From positions 124,001 through 188,000 of the forward strand of contig JADKAW010000006.1 of assembly GCA_016719055.1 (NCBI GenBank): DNA of 64,000 nucleotides, in the 5' to 3' direction. The position numbers were made by a program, and so were the translations under genes. Shown in pieces: positions 1 to 9,532 of the stretch. Under the pieces are notes generated by a model. The model did not search any database, was not told the origin of the DNA, and saw only the letters and a list, made by a program, of their open reading frames with translations. Position 1 is the first letter of the stretch; each line of letters opens with the position of its first letter. The stretch comes from Candidatus Rhodoferax mariagerensis. Its GTDB lineage: Bacteria; Pseudomonadota; Gammaproteobacteria; Burkholderiales; Burkholderiaceae_C.

Positions 1-198
1 GTGCTCACCGGTGGTGGACCGGGTTCGGCCACCACCTTTATCGTGCAGTTTATTTACCAGACCGGGTTTGCCGAGCAGATTCACTTGTATGGTCTGGCGG
101 CTGCCGCGTCGCTGATTTTGGCGCTGGGTCTGATGGCGCTCACCGTGATGCAACTCAAACTGACCCGGGCCAGCCAGGCCGGACAGAAAGCGAAGTGA
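1..198 (+). CDS. Sugar ABC transporter permease, C-terminal end (partial)
   Basis: This is the last 65 residues of an inner-membrane permease of the MalF/UgpA type; the 5' part lies left of the window. It opens with LTGGGPGSAT, the conserved stretch that usually precedes the last transmembrane helix in these permeases. That helix is visible (about residues 30-50, LYGLAAAASLILALGLMALTV), followed by a basic cytoplasmic tail. The GTG at base 1 is a codon inside the gene, not a start. The second permease follows after 4 bases, so the two are co-transcribed and should form the heterodimeric channel. Confidence 0.85.
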   Translation: MLTGGGPGSATTFIVQFIYQTGFAEQIHLYGLAAAASLILALGLMALTVMQLKLTRASQAGQKAK

Positions 199-202
199 GC
201 CC

Positions 203-1252
203 ATGCATCCTGTCACTTTCTTAACCCGAACACGTGGCCGTCTCAGGCTGGACTGGACCGACTGGTTGAGTTACCTGTATCTTTTTGTTGGCCTGTTTGC
301 CATGTTTGCGCCGATCTTGTGGCTGGTGATGTCCTCGCTCAAGACCGAGAGCGCCATCAGCCAGTTTCCGCCGACCTTTTTGCCCTACAGCCAGAAAACA
401 GTTCAAGTGCCAGGTTTTGAGCAGAAGCTGCCGCTGTTCCTCACCAAAGTTCCGCAAGGCGGTACCCGCGAGATGGCGCAGGTGCGGCGCATCGGCATCA
501 TGGCCACCATGGTCGATCCCACGTCGCCGGGCGAGCCCATCCAGGTCAATATCAACGACCGCAAGCCGGTCAACGAGCTGGTGTTTTCCACCAGCAATTA
601 CACCGATCTGTTTGCCAAGTTCAGTTTTGGCAACTACCTGTTCAACAGTGTGTTCATCACGGTGGTGGCTACGCTGCTGACTTTGTTGATCAACTCGATG
701 GCGGCGTTTGCCTTGTCCAAGTACCAGTTTCGCGGGCAGAAAGCAGTGTTCATGCTCATCATCGCGACGCTGATGATTCCGCCGACCATCATTCTGGTGC
801 CGGTGTTTCTGGTGATCAACAGCGTTGGGCTGCTCAACAGCCTGTGGGGGGTGATTTTGCCGGCCATCGCCACACCGACCGGTGTGTTTTTGCTGCGCCA
901 GTACATGCTGACGATTCCCGACGAGTTGCTCGAAGCCGCGCGCATGGACAACGCCAGCGAATGGCGGATTTACTGGAAGATCATCCTGCCGTTGTCGGCG
1001 CCGGCGCTGGCCGTGCTGGCGATCTTTTCGGTGATGTGGCGCTGGAACGACTTTTTGCTGCCCTTGATCGTGCTGTCCAAATCCGAAGTGTTCACGTTGC
1101 AACTGGCGCTCAATTCGTTTCAGGGTGAGCTCAACACCCAATGGCACTATCTGCTGGCGATGACGGTCATCACCCTGATCCCGATCACGCTGGTGTTTGC
1201 CTTTTTACAGAAATACATCACCACCGGCATTGCCAGTGCCGGCGTCAAATAA
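203..1252 (+). CDS. Carbohydrate ABC transporter permease (MalG-like)
   Basis: This is the second channel subunit of a sugar importer (349 aa). The first transmembrane helix is at about residues 25-47. A long periplasmic loop follows (about 50-140), then five more helices. The ATPase-docking EAA loop is clear (EAARMDNASEWRIYWKI then LPLSAP). The C-terminus ITTGIASAGVK is typical of MalG-type permeases. The loop of about 90 residues after helix 1 is longer than in the shortest family members and resembles permeases with an inserted periplasmic domain. It lies between the partner permease and the ATPase gene in one operon. The substrate is probably an alpha-glucoside, inferred from the downstream GH31 gene. 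Confidence 0.9.
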   Translation: MHPVTFLTRTRGRLRLDWTDWLSYLYLFVGLFAMFAPILWLVMSSLKTESAISQFPPTFLPYSQKTVQVPGFEQKLPLFLTKVPQGGTREMAQVRRIGIMATMVDPTSPGEPIQVNINDRKPVNELVFSTSNYTDLFAKFSFGNYLFNSVFITVVATLLTLLINSMAAFALSKYQFRGQKAVFMLIIATLMIPPTIILVPVFLVINSVGLLNSLWGVILPAIATPTGVFLLRQYMLTIPDELLEAARMDNASEWRIYWKIILPLSAPALAVLAIFSVMWRWNDFLLPLIVLSKSEVFTLQLALNSFQGELNTQWHYLLAMTVITLIPITLVFAFLQKYITTGIASAGVK

Positions 1253-1279
1253 ACCGAGCGTTTACCTGAAGGATTCCGT

Positions 1280-2308
1280 GTGGCTACCCTTGATTTAGAC
1301 AACGTGGTCAAACGCTTTGACCAGACCACCATCCTGCACGGCATCAGCCTGAATGTGCGTGACGGCGAGTTCGTGGTGTTTGTCGGGCCCTCGGGCTGCG
1401 GCAAATCCACCCTGCTGCGGGTGATTGCCGGGCTGGAGTCACCCACGGGCGGCGATATCCGCATCGACGGACAGGTGGTCAACCAGGTGTCGGCGGCCCA
1501 CCGGGGTTGTGCCATGGTGTTTCAGTCGTATGCGCTGTACCCGCACATGACGGTGTTTGACAACATGGCCTTCGGGCTGGAAAACCTGGGCGAGGCGAAA
1601 GCGTCGATTGCGAGCAAGGTCAACGCTGCCGCCAGCTTGCTGCGCTTGGGCGAACTGCTGCAGCGCAAACCGACGCAGCTCTCGGGCGGTCAGCGCCAGC
1701 GAGTGGCCATTGGCCGGGCCATTGTGCGCAACCCCAAGCTGTTTTTGTTTGACGAGCCCCTCTCCAATCTGGATGCTGAACTGCGGGTGTCGATGCGCTC
1801 GGAAATCCGTGACCTGCACGCGCGCCTGAAGGCCACCATGATTTACGTCACCCATGACCAGGTCGAAGCCATGACCATGGCCGACAAGATTGTGGTGTTG
1901 CGCGCCGGGAAAATCGAGCAGGTGGGGGCGCCGCTGGAGCTCTACAACCGACCGGCCAATACCTTTGTGGCGGGTTTTATTGGCAGCCCACGCATGAACT
2001 TTTTGCCACTCGATTTGCTGGCCATGCCCTGTGTGTCGGATGCGGACGTGCCGCATCCTCCGGGCACCCACACGGTCGGTGTTCGCCCCGAGCACGCCCA
2101 GATTGATGCCGCCGGCCCATTGAGCCTGACGGTGACGCAGGTCGAACAATTGGGCTCCACCAGCCTGTTGCTGGGTACCGTCGGAGGCAAAACCCCATTT
2201 GAAGTGGTGTGCCCGGGCCAGACGCCCGTGGTGCGCGGTGACACGGTGCACGTTGCGTTGCCGGCCGCCCACCTGCATTGTTTTGACGCCCAAGGCGCGA
2301 GGTTGTAA
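1280..2308 (+). CDS. Sugar ABC transporter ATP-binding protein (MalK/UgpC type)
   Basis: This is the ATPase that powers the importer (342 aa). Walker A GPSGCGKST (about residues 37-45), the Q-loop, signature LSGGQRQR, Walker B LFLFDEP and the switch histidine in YVTHDQ are all present. A C-terminal TOBE/MalK regulatory region (about 240-342) contains VGVRPEHA. The start is GTG at 1280 with a GAAGGA ribosome site about 8 bases upstream. The length is slightly shorter than the usual 350-370 aa. It is followed after 3 bases by the GH31 gene. Confidence 0.93.
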   Translation: MATLDLDNVVKRFDQTTILHGISLNVRDGEFVVFVGPSGCGKSTLLRVIAGLESPTGGDIRIDGQVVNQVSAAHRGCAMVFQSYALYPHMTVFDNMAFGLENLGEAKASIASKVNAAASLLRLGELLQRKPTQLSGGQRQRVAIGRAIVRNPKLFLFDEPLSNLDAELRVSMRSEIRDLHARLKATMIYVTHDQVEAMTMADKIVVLRAGKIEQVGAPLELYNRPANTFVAGFIGSPRMNFLPLDLLAMPCVSDADVPHPPGTHTVGVRPEHAQIDAAGPLSLTVTQVEQLGSTSLLLGTVGGKTPFEVVCPGQTPVVRGDTVHVALPAAHLHCFDAQGARL

Positions 2309-2311
2309 CGC

Positions 2312-4435
2312 ATGAAAGTACTTCAAGGCGCGCAAGACGCCTGTCTCGACGCGCACAGCATCAGCCTCACGCTTCAGAATGGCGCGCTATTTCGGGTCGA
2401 GGTGCTGGAGCCGTCCTTGGTGCGCGTGCGGGTGCGCCCAGCCGGGGGCTACCTTGAGCCACGCACCTGGGCCATTTGCCCCGAATCCGGCAAAGACGTC
2501 GCCTGGACTGGTCGCTTGCGTGACGACCTAAGCGGCTTTTCGCGCACGGCAGCCCGCATGGTGCAGGAGGAAGGGTGCCTGACGCTCAGTACCGACCGCC
2601 TAAGCGTTTCGCTGAACCCAACTCCCTTGAGCGTGAGCTGGCGCGATGCCAGCGGGCAGGTTTTTGCCGCCGACCGTGCCACCTCGGCCTATTTCCTGAG
2701 CGAACGCACGGGCGCGTTGCGCCACTACCTGGCCCGCGAACGCGGTGACCGTTATTACGGTCTGGGCGACAAAACCGGCCCACTGAACCTGCATGGCCGT
2801 CGACTCAGAACCCTGGCGCTGGATGCCCTGGGCTACAACCCCGAAACCGGTGACCCGCTGTACAAACACTGGCCCTTTGTATTGACCCGGTCTGCCAATG
2901 GAACTTGGTGGGGGCTGTATTACGACACGCTGGCGGCCTGTACCTTCGATCTGGGGTGCGAGCACGACAACTACCACGAACTGTTTCGCTACTGTGAGAT
3001 CGACGATGGCGACCTGGATTACTACCTGATGTCGGGCAGCAGCCCGGCCGAGGTGATTTCCCAGTTTGTCAAACTGGTGGGCGGCACCCATTTGCCACCG
3101 CGCTGGACGCTAGGCTTCGCGCAGACCGCGATGGGACTGGCCGACGCCCCAGACGCACAGGACCAGCTCGACAATTTCATCACCCGCATTGCGGCTGAGG
3201 CCATTCCCTGTTCGGCGTTTCACTATGGCTCGGGCTATTCGTCGCGCGGCAAACGGCGCTATGTGTTTACCTGGAACACCAGCAAGTTCCCGGACCCGAA
3301 GGCGCTTAACCAGCGCTTTCATGCGGCGGGCATGCATCTGGTGGCCAATATCAAGCCTTGCCTGCTCGATGATCACCCGGCATACGACGAACTCAAAGCC
3401 TTGGGCGGTCTGGTTATGGACAAAGACAGTCACGCGCCGGTGGTCGAGCAGTTTTGGGACGGCGTGGGTTCACACGTCGACTTCACCCACCCGGGCGCGA
3501 TTGACTGGTGGCAGCAGCGCCTGGGTGAGCAGGTGCTTGACTTTGGCATTGATGTGGGCTGGAACGACAACAACGAGTACAGCGTGATGGACGATGCCGC
3601 GCAGTGCCACGGTTTTGGCCAGGCCATGCCCATCCACCGTGCGCGCGCCCTGCATGCTCTGTTGATGACCCGTGCCACTTTTGAAGCGCAAGGCCGCCGT
3701 GTGCCAAACGATGAAAACTTCACGGTGACGCGCGGTGGGCCGCCGGGCATCCAGCGTTATGCCCAGACTTGGTCGGGTGACAACACCACCAGTTGGGAGA
3801 CACTGCGCTGGAACATCCGCACCGGCTTGCAAATGTCTCTGTCGGGCATGTTCAACGTGGGTCACGATGTGGGCGGCTTTGCCGGGCCGGTGCCAGAGCC
3901 CGAACTCTTTGTGCGCTGGGTGCAAGCCTGCTGCCTGAATCCACGCATGGTGATGAACTCCTGGAAGGCTGGTGGCATCAACAACGTACCCTGGCTGCAC
4001 CCCGACATGACGGTGCATGTAGCTGCTGCCATTCGTCTGCGCTATCAACTGCTGCCCTATCTGTGGTCCTTGTTCGAGAAGGCGCACGCGCTACACCAGC
4101 CCATCATTCGACCGACGTTTTACGATTTTCAGGGTGATGACCATTGCTATACCGACAGCGACGATTTCATGCTGGGTGAAGCGCTGCTGGTGGCACCTGT
4201 AGTCGAAAAAGGTGCAATGACCCGTCGGGTGTATTTGCCCGCCGGACCGAAAGCGTGGTTTGATTTTCACTCGGGTACGCGATATGCAGCGGGTGAAATT
4301 CATGAGGTAAGCGCCCCGCTGGATTGTCTGCCGCTTTTCGTGCGTAGCGGTACGAGCCTGGCGCTGGCCAATGCAACCGGCAAGGTTCCAGCTTTTGACG
4401 ACCCGGTGACTGAAATGCGTCAGTTTGGCCTGTAA
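2312..4435 (+). CDS. Glycoside hydrolase family 31 alpha-glucosidase
   Basis: This enzyme (707 aa) hydrolyses terminal alpha-linked glucose or xylose residues. An N-terminal beta-sandwich (about residues 1-240) precedes the catalytic barrel. The expected nucleophile is Asp419 in VGWNDNNEYS, and the acid/base is Asp490 in TWSGDNTTSW. The region SGMFNVGHDVGGF matches the GH31 barrel end, and a short beta domain closes the protein. No signal peptide is seen, so it is cytoplasmic and would act on imported sugar. It starts 3 bases after the ATPase stop and is the last gene of the transporter operon. Alpha-xylosidase activity cannot be excluded from sequence alone. Confidence 0.9.
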   Translation: MKVLQGAQDACLDAHSISLTLQNGALFRVEVLEPSLVRVRVRPAGGYLEPRTWAICPESGKDVAWTGRLRDDLSGFSRTAARMVQEEGCLTLSTDRLSVSLNPTPLSVSWRDASGQVFAADRATSAYFLSERTGALRHYLARERGDRYYGLGDKTGPLNLHGRRLRTLALDALGYNPETGDPLYKHWPFVLTRSANGTWWGLYYDTLAACTFDLGCEHDNYHELFRYCEIDDGDLDYYLMSGSSPAEVISQFVKLVGGTHLPPRWTLGFAQTAMGLADAPDAQDQLDNFITRIAAEAIPCSAFHYGSGYSSRGKRRYVFTWNTSKFPDPKALNQRFHAAGMHLVANIKPCLLDDHPAYDELKALGGLVMDKDSHAPVVEQFWDGVGSHVDFTHPGAIDWWQQRLGEQVLDFGIDVGWNDNNEYSVMDDAAQCHGFGQAMPIHRARALHALLMTRATFEAQGRRVPNDENFTVTRGGPPGIQRYAQTWSGDNTTSWETLRWNIRTGLQMSLSGMFNVGHDVGGFAGPVPEPELFVRWVQACCLNPRMVMNSWKAGGINNVPWLHPDMTVHVAAAIRLRYQLLPYLWSLFEKAHALHQPIIRPTFYDFQGDDHCYTDSDDFMLGEALLVAPVVEKGAMTRRVYLPAGPKAWFDFHSGTRYAAGEIHEVSAPLDCLPLFVRSGTSLALANATGKVPAFDDPVTEMRQFGL

Positions 4436-4473
4436 GACCTGTTCAAAGACAGTTACGCAAGGGCATCAACTGG

Positions 4474-5427
4474 CTAAAGTTCATAGTCATTGATCTGGCC
4501 GGTCATGGCCCGATTCACCAGATGACGGTCAAGGCGATGGCTTAATAGTTCAGCGAATTTGTACACAAACTCTCGCAAATAGGCCCCCCGCTTAAAGGCG
4601 ACCCGAGCCACGTTGACGCCAAACAGTTGACCAACCGAGCGAACAATCAGCCCGGACTTACCACCATCATCCTTGATGTCGCGCATCGACATTTCGGCCG
4701 CAATGCCAATGCCCAAGCCCAAGCGCACATAGGTCTTGATCACGTCCGAATCAATGGCTTCCAGCGCTATTCGTGGCGTCAGTTTTCGTGTGGCAAAGGC
4801 CTGATCAATCTTGGTTCGCCCGGTGTAAGACGGGTGGTAAGTGATGAGTGGTTCTTTTGCGATATCTTCCAAGGTCAGGTGATCTTTCTGGCTCAAGACG
4901 TGATCGGCCGGCAACACCAGAACGTGATGCCATTCATAACAGGGTAGAGTGACCAACTCGTCATAACTTGCCAGTGATTCGGTCGCGATGCCAATCTCTG
5001 CCACTTCGTCCAGCACCATGCGGGCGACTTGATCAGGGGAGCCCTGATGCAAACTGATGTTGACTTTTGGGTAGGTTTGACGCAGGTTGGCTACTGGTTC
5101 CGGCAACACATAACGTGCCTGTGTGTGGGTGGTGGCAATTGAAAGTGTGCCACTGTCACCCAGGCTGTAGTGCTCGCCAATGCGTTTGAGGTTGCCAACC
5201 TCCCGCATGATCACGTCGATACTCTTGAGAACCTGCTGGCCCGGCTCCGTCACGCGCTTGAGTCGCTTGCCGTACCGGGAAAAAATTTCGATACCCAACT
5301 CATCTTCGAGTTCAATGATGGCCTTCGATACTCCAGGCTGGGAGGTGTGGAGGGCTTTGGCCGCTTCGGTCAGGTTGAGGTCACGCTTGGCCGCTTCCTG
5401 AACAAACCGGAATTGATGCAAGTTCAT
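4474..5427 (-). CDS. cysB: CysB-type LysR transcriptional regulator
   Basis: This LysR regulator belongs to the CysB/Cbl branch, which activates sulfate-assimilation genes and senses O-acetylserine or N-acetylserine. The N-terminal winged helix starts MNLHQFRFVQEA and contains the helix TEAAKALHTSQPGVSKAI. The linker and effector domain follow, with TTHTQARYVLP, the CysB sulfate/inducer-site stretch. I chose the ATG at 5427 because family members begin exactly at MNLHQF; a start 7 codons upstream is possible. It lies 14 bases downstream of the chelatase gene on the same strand, a pairing that fits sulfite-reductase (siroheme) metabolism. Confidence 0.9.
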   Translation of the reverse strand: MNLHQFRFVQEAAKRDLNLTEAAKALHTSQPGVSKAIIELEDELGIEIFSRYGKRLKRVTEPGQQVLKSIDVIMREVGNLKRIGEHYSLGDSGTLSIATTHTQARYVLPEPVANLRQTYPKVNISLHQGSPDQVARMVLDEVAEIGIATESLASYDELVTLPCYEWHHVLVLPADHVLSQKDHLTLEDIAKEPLITYHPSYTGRTKIDQAFATRKLTPRIALEAIDSDVIKTYVRLGLGIGIAAEMSMRDIKDDGGKSGLIVRSVGQLFGVNVARVAFKRGAYLREFVYKFAELLSHRLDRHLVNRAMTGQINDYEL

Positions 5428-5441
5428 GCTTTCGCCTCGCG

Positions 5442-5807
5442 TCAACACGTTGACGGCATTGCAAGCTGGGCGAGTAATTCGATCACTGCGGGTTCTTCTC
5501 CTACCGACGGTTTCAACTGAAAATTCACACTAGGGTAAACCCCCTGTATCGTGCTGACCAGCAGGGGGATGTCTTCTCGTGCGTGCCTGCCAACCCCCAA
5601 AAACATAGGAACAATGGTGATCTGGTTTACCCCGGTTTGTACCAGTTCAGCCACTATTGTGGCCATGTCTGGCTCCGTGCGCTCAAGAAACGCACAGCGC
5701 ACCAGAACCAGCGGGTCAGCGGCCATCATGGTGCTTGCGACCTTGTCAATGGGTGCACGCCACGATGGATCGCTTGAACCGTGACCGAACAAAATAGTAG
5801 CATTCAT
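5442..5807 (-). CDS. cbiX: CbiX/SirB-type sirohydrochlorin chelatase
   Basis: This is a short single-domain (121 aa) class II chelatase. It would insert Fe or Co into sirohydrochlorin to make siroheme or a cobalamin precursor. The N-terminus ILFGHGSSDP carries the metal-binding His of the family, and VPMFLGVGRHAREDIP carries the second conserved His. Single-domain CbiXS proteins are about 120-140 aa, so the size fits. It is the upstream gene of a two-gene unit with cysB. The iron role is inferred from that neighbour, since siroheme is the sulfite-reductase cofactor. Confidence 0.87.
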   Translation of the reverse strand: MNATILFGHGSSDPSWRAPIDKVASTMMAADPLVLVRCAFLERTEPDMATIVAELVQTGVNQITIVPMFLGVGRHAREDIPLLVSTIQGVYPSVNFQLKPSVGEEPAVIELLAQLAMPSTC

Positions 5808-5855
5808 GAAATGCGCTCCAGGAACTTGAGGGTTAAAAAATGACGTGTGGTGCCA

Positions 5856-6962
5856 TTAGCGCCTAAGCACAAGCCAGGCAAAGGCCGTCAGCGATAGCAC
5901 CGAATAAATCAGGCCCGGTAGCGCTGCCGTCAGCCAGGGTTGCCAGTTCTGCAAATTTCCAATATAGCCAAAAACATTGTTCAACAAGAAGAAACTGATA
6001 CCTGCCATCACACCGCCAAACACGTAGGTGGCAATTGAGCCAGAGCGAAAGTGAAAATGGGCAAACGGTAAGGCCAGCACGACCATAACCAAGCAGCTTA
6101 ACGGATAAAAAACTTTCTTCCAGAACTCAATTTCATAGCGCTGCGCTGACTGAGCGTTGTCTTGCAAATGCCGGATGTACTGAAACAGATCGACCGTGCT
6201 CATCCGCTCGGGCTTTAACAGCGCAGCAGAAACCATTTCAGCACTTATTTGGTTGGCCCATCGCATCGTGGCTTCAACCCCCCGCTGAATCTTCAAGGAT
6301 GTGTCGTCACGGCTGGGAAACTCCGTGTGGTTGGCACTGGTCAGCAACCAGGTGTTATCTTCCTGGATGGTGGCAAATTCAGCGTGAGACATTGATTTCA
6401 ACAACCCTTGGTTGTCAAATTCAAAAATTCTCACATTCCGCAGGCTACCATCGTGTGCCAGTTCGCCTACGTTGACGGCAAATTGTCTCTCAGGCTGTTT
6501 CTCCTTCAGCCAGGCACCCGTCTGCCCCAAGGTGATAAACCCTGTGTACCTCGCTTTGAGCAGTTGGGCGGAGCGATCCGCCATGGGGGACAAGTAATCG
6601 CCAATTGCAAACGTCAGAAGGAAAAATCCAAAGCCCAGTGTCAGCAGGGTTTTGAGCGCCCGCCATGGGTCCAGGCCACTGGTTCGCAAAATGGTGTACT
6701 CCGAACTTTGGGCGAGTCGCGCCATGACAAAAATCGTGCCAATGAGAACTGCAATGGGCATCAGCTCGTACAAATGGCTTGGGATCATCAAGGCAACATA
6801 AGTCAGCGCATGGACCGTCTGGTAACCCGTCGCCGCATGTCGCCCCACTGATTGAACCTCTTCGACAAAATCAAAAAAGAAAAACAGGGACAAAAAACCT
6901 AACGTGACAAAAGCTACGGCGTTGATCACTTCGCCGTAAATCAGGTGCCGCAATGTTTTCAA
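5856..6962 (-). CDS. lptG: LPS export ABC permease LptG
   Basis: One of the two membrane subunits of LptB2FG, which extracts lipopolysaccharide from the inner membrane and feeds it to the LptC/A/D bridge. Transmembrane segments lie near the N-terminus (AVAFVTLGFLSLFFFFDFV), at about residues 50-110, and three at the C-terminus; the periplasmic beta-jellyroll lies between. I place the start at TTG 6962, giving (M)KTLRHLIYGEVI as in homologues. This TTG overlaps the lptF stop as TTGA. An ATG at 7025 would add 21 residues inside lptF and is less likely. Confidence 0.88.
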   Translation of the reverse strand: MKTLRHLIYGEVINAVAFVTLGFLSLFFFFDFVEEVQSVGRHAATGYQTVHALTYVALMIPSHLYELMPIAVLIGTIFVMARLAQSSEYTILRTSGLDPWRALKTLLTLGFGFFLLTFAIGDYLSPMADRSAQLLKARYTGFITLGQTGAWLKEKQPERQFAVNVGELAHDGSLRNVRIFEFDNQGLLKSMSHAEFATIQEDNTWLLTSANHTEFPSRDDTSLKIQRGVEATMRWANQISAEMVSAALLKPERMSTVDLFQYIRHLQDNAQSAQRYEIEFWKKVFYPLSCLVMVVLALPFAHFHFRSGSIATYVFGGVMAGISFFLLNNVFGYIGNLQNWQPWLTAALPGLIYSVLSLTAFAWLVLRR

Positions 6963-8053
6963 GATGACACTTTCGTCAATCGAGGCCAATTCCAATTCCA
7001 ATTGCCATGACCTTTGGCGAGCCAAAGCACAGCCATCAAAAAGACACCGCCATGCAGCGCCAGCATGTGCGTCGCAAAGCTAAGCTTTCCTGATGCGATC
7101 CAGTTTTGGCCTAGGGTCAGCAAGTTGTAATAAATCACAAAAGTGAACAAGGAAAAAACAAGATCCACGCTTTTGTTAACCCGGGGATTGACGCTTGAGG
7201 CCGCCACACCAATGATGACAAAGTTGATCGTCGCCAAAATCAACCCAAGTCGCCACGACAGTTCTGCCAGGTTGGCAGCAGTTATGTTTTCTAGCAACGT
7301 CATGGTCGTCAACGTATTGACTTGCGCTGAAGGGTTGGCACTTGACACATCGGTGCTCACTTGTGCGCCATAAATTTCAAATTCGCTGATTTTTAGGTCT
7401 GTGGTTCCAATGACGCTCTCCAATCGCTGACCATTGCTGAGCATCAAAAACTGACCTTGCGGCAGGGTGTCAATGCGCCCGCTTCGTGCAGAGGTCATGG
7501 TCTGCTTGCCATTCTCGGTTGTTGCAATAAAAACATTGGATCCGGACTGCTTTGCCGTCATATTTTTCTCGACGAAAAAAACGCGATTTCCATTGGCCGA
7601 CTCCTGAAACTGTCCGGGCTCGATGCGTTCGATGTCACTGCGCCGCTCGTATTGATTTTTCAGTTCATCAATGCGCTCATTGCTCCATGGCAACACCAGC
7701 AACGAAAGCGTCGCAACGACACCGAAAATTGGCCAGGAAAAACGCATCAACGGTGCCAGGACGCTTGCCAGACCGACGCCGCTGCAGAGCCAAATCACCA
7801 TTTCGCTGTCGCGATACATACGCGAAAGCGTGGCAATGATGGCGATAAACAGGCTCATTGCGATCAGAGTTGGCATGTAAGCCAGCACGGTATACCCCAT
7901 AACCTGGGTGACATCAGACGGATTGAAATTCCCGCGGGCGGCCTGACCGAGCGTGCGGATCAGCGTCATGGTCATTACAACCGTCACCAACACGATCAGG
8001 GTCGCGCCAAAACTGCGTGAGAGCTCTTTACGTAAAGATGAATGGAATAACAT
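6959..8053 (-). CDS. lptF: LPS export ABC permease LptF
   Basis: Partner permease of LptG (364 aa). It starts MLFHSSLRKELSRSFGATL, a typical LptF opening, with an N-terminal helix, two further helices by about residue 110, a periplasmic domain (about 130-260) and three C-terminal helices. Its TGA stop overlaps the lptG start. It is transcribed divergently from pepA with only 24 bases between the two start codons, so promoter elements must lie inside the coding regions or share that gap. The lptF/pepA divergence is a common proteobacterial arrangement. Confidence 0.93.
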   Translation of the reverse strand: MLFHSSLRKELSRSFGATLIVLVTVVMTMTLIRTLGQAARGNFNPSDVTQVMGYTVLAYMPTLIAMSLFIAIIATLSRMYRDSEMVIWLCSGVGLASVLAPLMRFSWPIFGVVATLSLLVLPWSNERIDELKNQYERRSDIERIEPGQFQESANGNRVFFVEKNMTAKQSGSNVFIATTENGKQTMTSARSGRIDTLPQGQFLMLSNGQRLESVIGTTDLKISEFEIYGAQVSTDVSSANPSAQVNTLTTMTLLENITAANLAELSWRLGLILATINFVIIGVAASSVNPRVNKSVDLVFSLFTFVIYYNLLTLGQNWIASGKLSFATHMLALHGGVFLMAVLWLAKGHGNWNWNWPRLTKVSS

Positions 8054-8077
8054 TGCAAAAAATTGGAAAGCAACATT

Positions 8078-9532
8078 ATGAACTTTGAACTAAAAGCCTT
8101 GAGTCAGGACGCAATGGGTCGCCAAAAGACAGATGTGCTGTTGGTGTTTCTGACCACGGCGTTTAAGCCTGGCAAAGACGCACTCTCAAAATTGATCGCT
8201 GGTGTCTTGAAATCGGAAGATCTCGCCAATGTTGCCGGACAAGTGCTCGACATTCATCGACCCAACGGATTGGCATGTTCACGACTTGTTTTGCTGCACA
8301 CAGGTGACGGCGTTCAGGCCGACGTTCGCAAGGCAGTTGCTGCCGGGGTTGCGCTCTTGAAACCCAGCAAGCCGGCACACGTTACCTTGTTTTTTACTGA
8401 AAACCCCACGGCACAGACGGTTCGTGTTGCGGTCACGGTCTTTGCAGATTCCAGCTATGCTTACACAACAACAAAAACCAAAGCCGAAGGGCGTTCGATC
8501 AGCCGTATGACCCTGGTGGTAGGGTCTGATATGTCTGTAAAGTCAGATTTTGATCGCGCTGTGGCGGCGGTGAACGGAATAGAACTCGCAAAAGAGTGGG
8601 GCAATCGCCCCGCCAACCATGCAACACCACGGCAATTGGCAGAGGCCGCGCGTGGCCTTGCCAAGTTTTCCCGGATCAAGTGCCAGGTGCTGGGTCCCAA
8701 AGAGGTCGCCAAATTGGGAATGGGTGCATTTGAGGCGGTGGCAATGGGTTCGGACGAACCGTTGCGATTCATCGTGCTCAGCTACAACGGTGCCGCAAAG
8801 TCATCGCGTCCGACCGTGCTGGTTGGTAAGGGGATCACTTTTGACAGCGGCGGCATATCCATCAAACCGGCACCAGAGATGGATGAAATGAAGTTTGACA
8901 TGTGCGGCGCTGCGAGCGTTTTGGGCGCGTTTCGGGCTGTGGCCGAACTGCAGCCTGACATCAATGTTGTCGGCCTGATCCCGGCCTGCGAAAACCTGCT
9001 CAGTGGTAGATCGGTTAAACCGGGTGATGTGGTCACCAGCATGAGTGGCCAAACCATTGAAATACTCAACACCGATGCCGAGGGGCGCTTAGTGTTATGT
9101 GATGCACTCACCTATGCGGAACGTTTTAAGCCTCGTGCGGTGATTGACATAGCCACTCTCACTGGCGCTTGTGTGATCGCTTTGGGGGGTGTGCGCAGCG
9201 GCGTCTTTTCTACCGACGATGAATTGTCTGGGGCTTTGGTACGTGCGGGTGTGTCGGCGCATGATCTGTGCTGGCCGATGCCATTGGACGATGATTACGC
9301 GGAAGGACTAAAAACAAACTTTGCCGATGTGGCCAATGTTGCGGGACGTCCCGGTGGTGCCATCACGGCTGCCAAGTTTTTGCAGCGCTTTGTCAGCAAG
9401 TACCCGTGGGCGCATCTGGACATTGCCGGCACTGCCTGGCGCAGCGGTGCAGCCAAAGGTGCAACGGGCCGCCCGGTTGGCTTGCTTCTGGATTACCTTA
9501 TGGCGACGGCTTTGTCTGGTAAGAAAGAGTGA
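8078..9532 (+). CDS. pepA: Leucyl aminopeptidase PepA (M17)
   Basis: Cytoplasmic two-metal aminopeptidase (484 aa) that releases N-terminal residues; the E. coli homologue also binds DNA. The C-terminal catalytic domain has the metal and catalytic motifs VGKGITFDSGGISIKP, KFDMCGAA and the M17 signature NTDAEGRLVL (9070-9099). Start ATG at 8078 is preceded by GGAAAG; a TTG five codons upstream is less likely. Its stop overlaps the holC start as GTGA. Confidence 0.95.
   Translation: MNFELKALSQDAMGRQKTDVLLVFLTTAFKPGKDALSKLIAGVLKSEDLANVAGQVLDIHRPNGLACSRLVLLHTGDGVQADVRKAVAAGVALLKPSKPAHVTLFFTENPTAQTVRVAVTVFADSSYAYTTTKTKAEGRSISRMTLVVGSDMSVKSDFDRAVAAVNGIELAKEWGNRPANHATPRQLAEAARGLAKFSRIKCQVLGPKEVAKLGMGAFEAVAMGSDEPLRFIVLSYNGAAKSSRPTVLVGKGITFDSGGISIKPAPEMDEMKFDMCGAASVLGAFRAVAELQPDINVVGLIPACENLLSGRSVKPGDVVTSMSGQTIEILNTDAEGRLVLCDALTYAERFKPRAVIDIATLTGACVIALGGVRSGVFSTDDELSGALVRAGVSAHDLCWPMPLDDDYAEGLKTNFADVANVAGRPGGAITAAKFLQRFVSKYPWAHLDIAGTAWRSGAAKGATGRPVGLLLDYLMATALSGKKE

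Noticed and set aside
221..1147. Long minus-strand reading frame opposite the sugar permease
   Set aside because: Its protein is Arg/His/Gln-rich without family features; it is the antisense of a clear MalG-type gene.
4436..4473. Terminator between the GH31 gene and cysB
   Set aside because: No convincing stem with a T run was found in the 38 bases.
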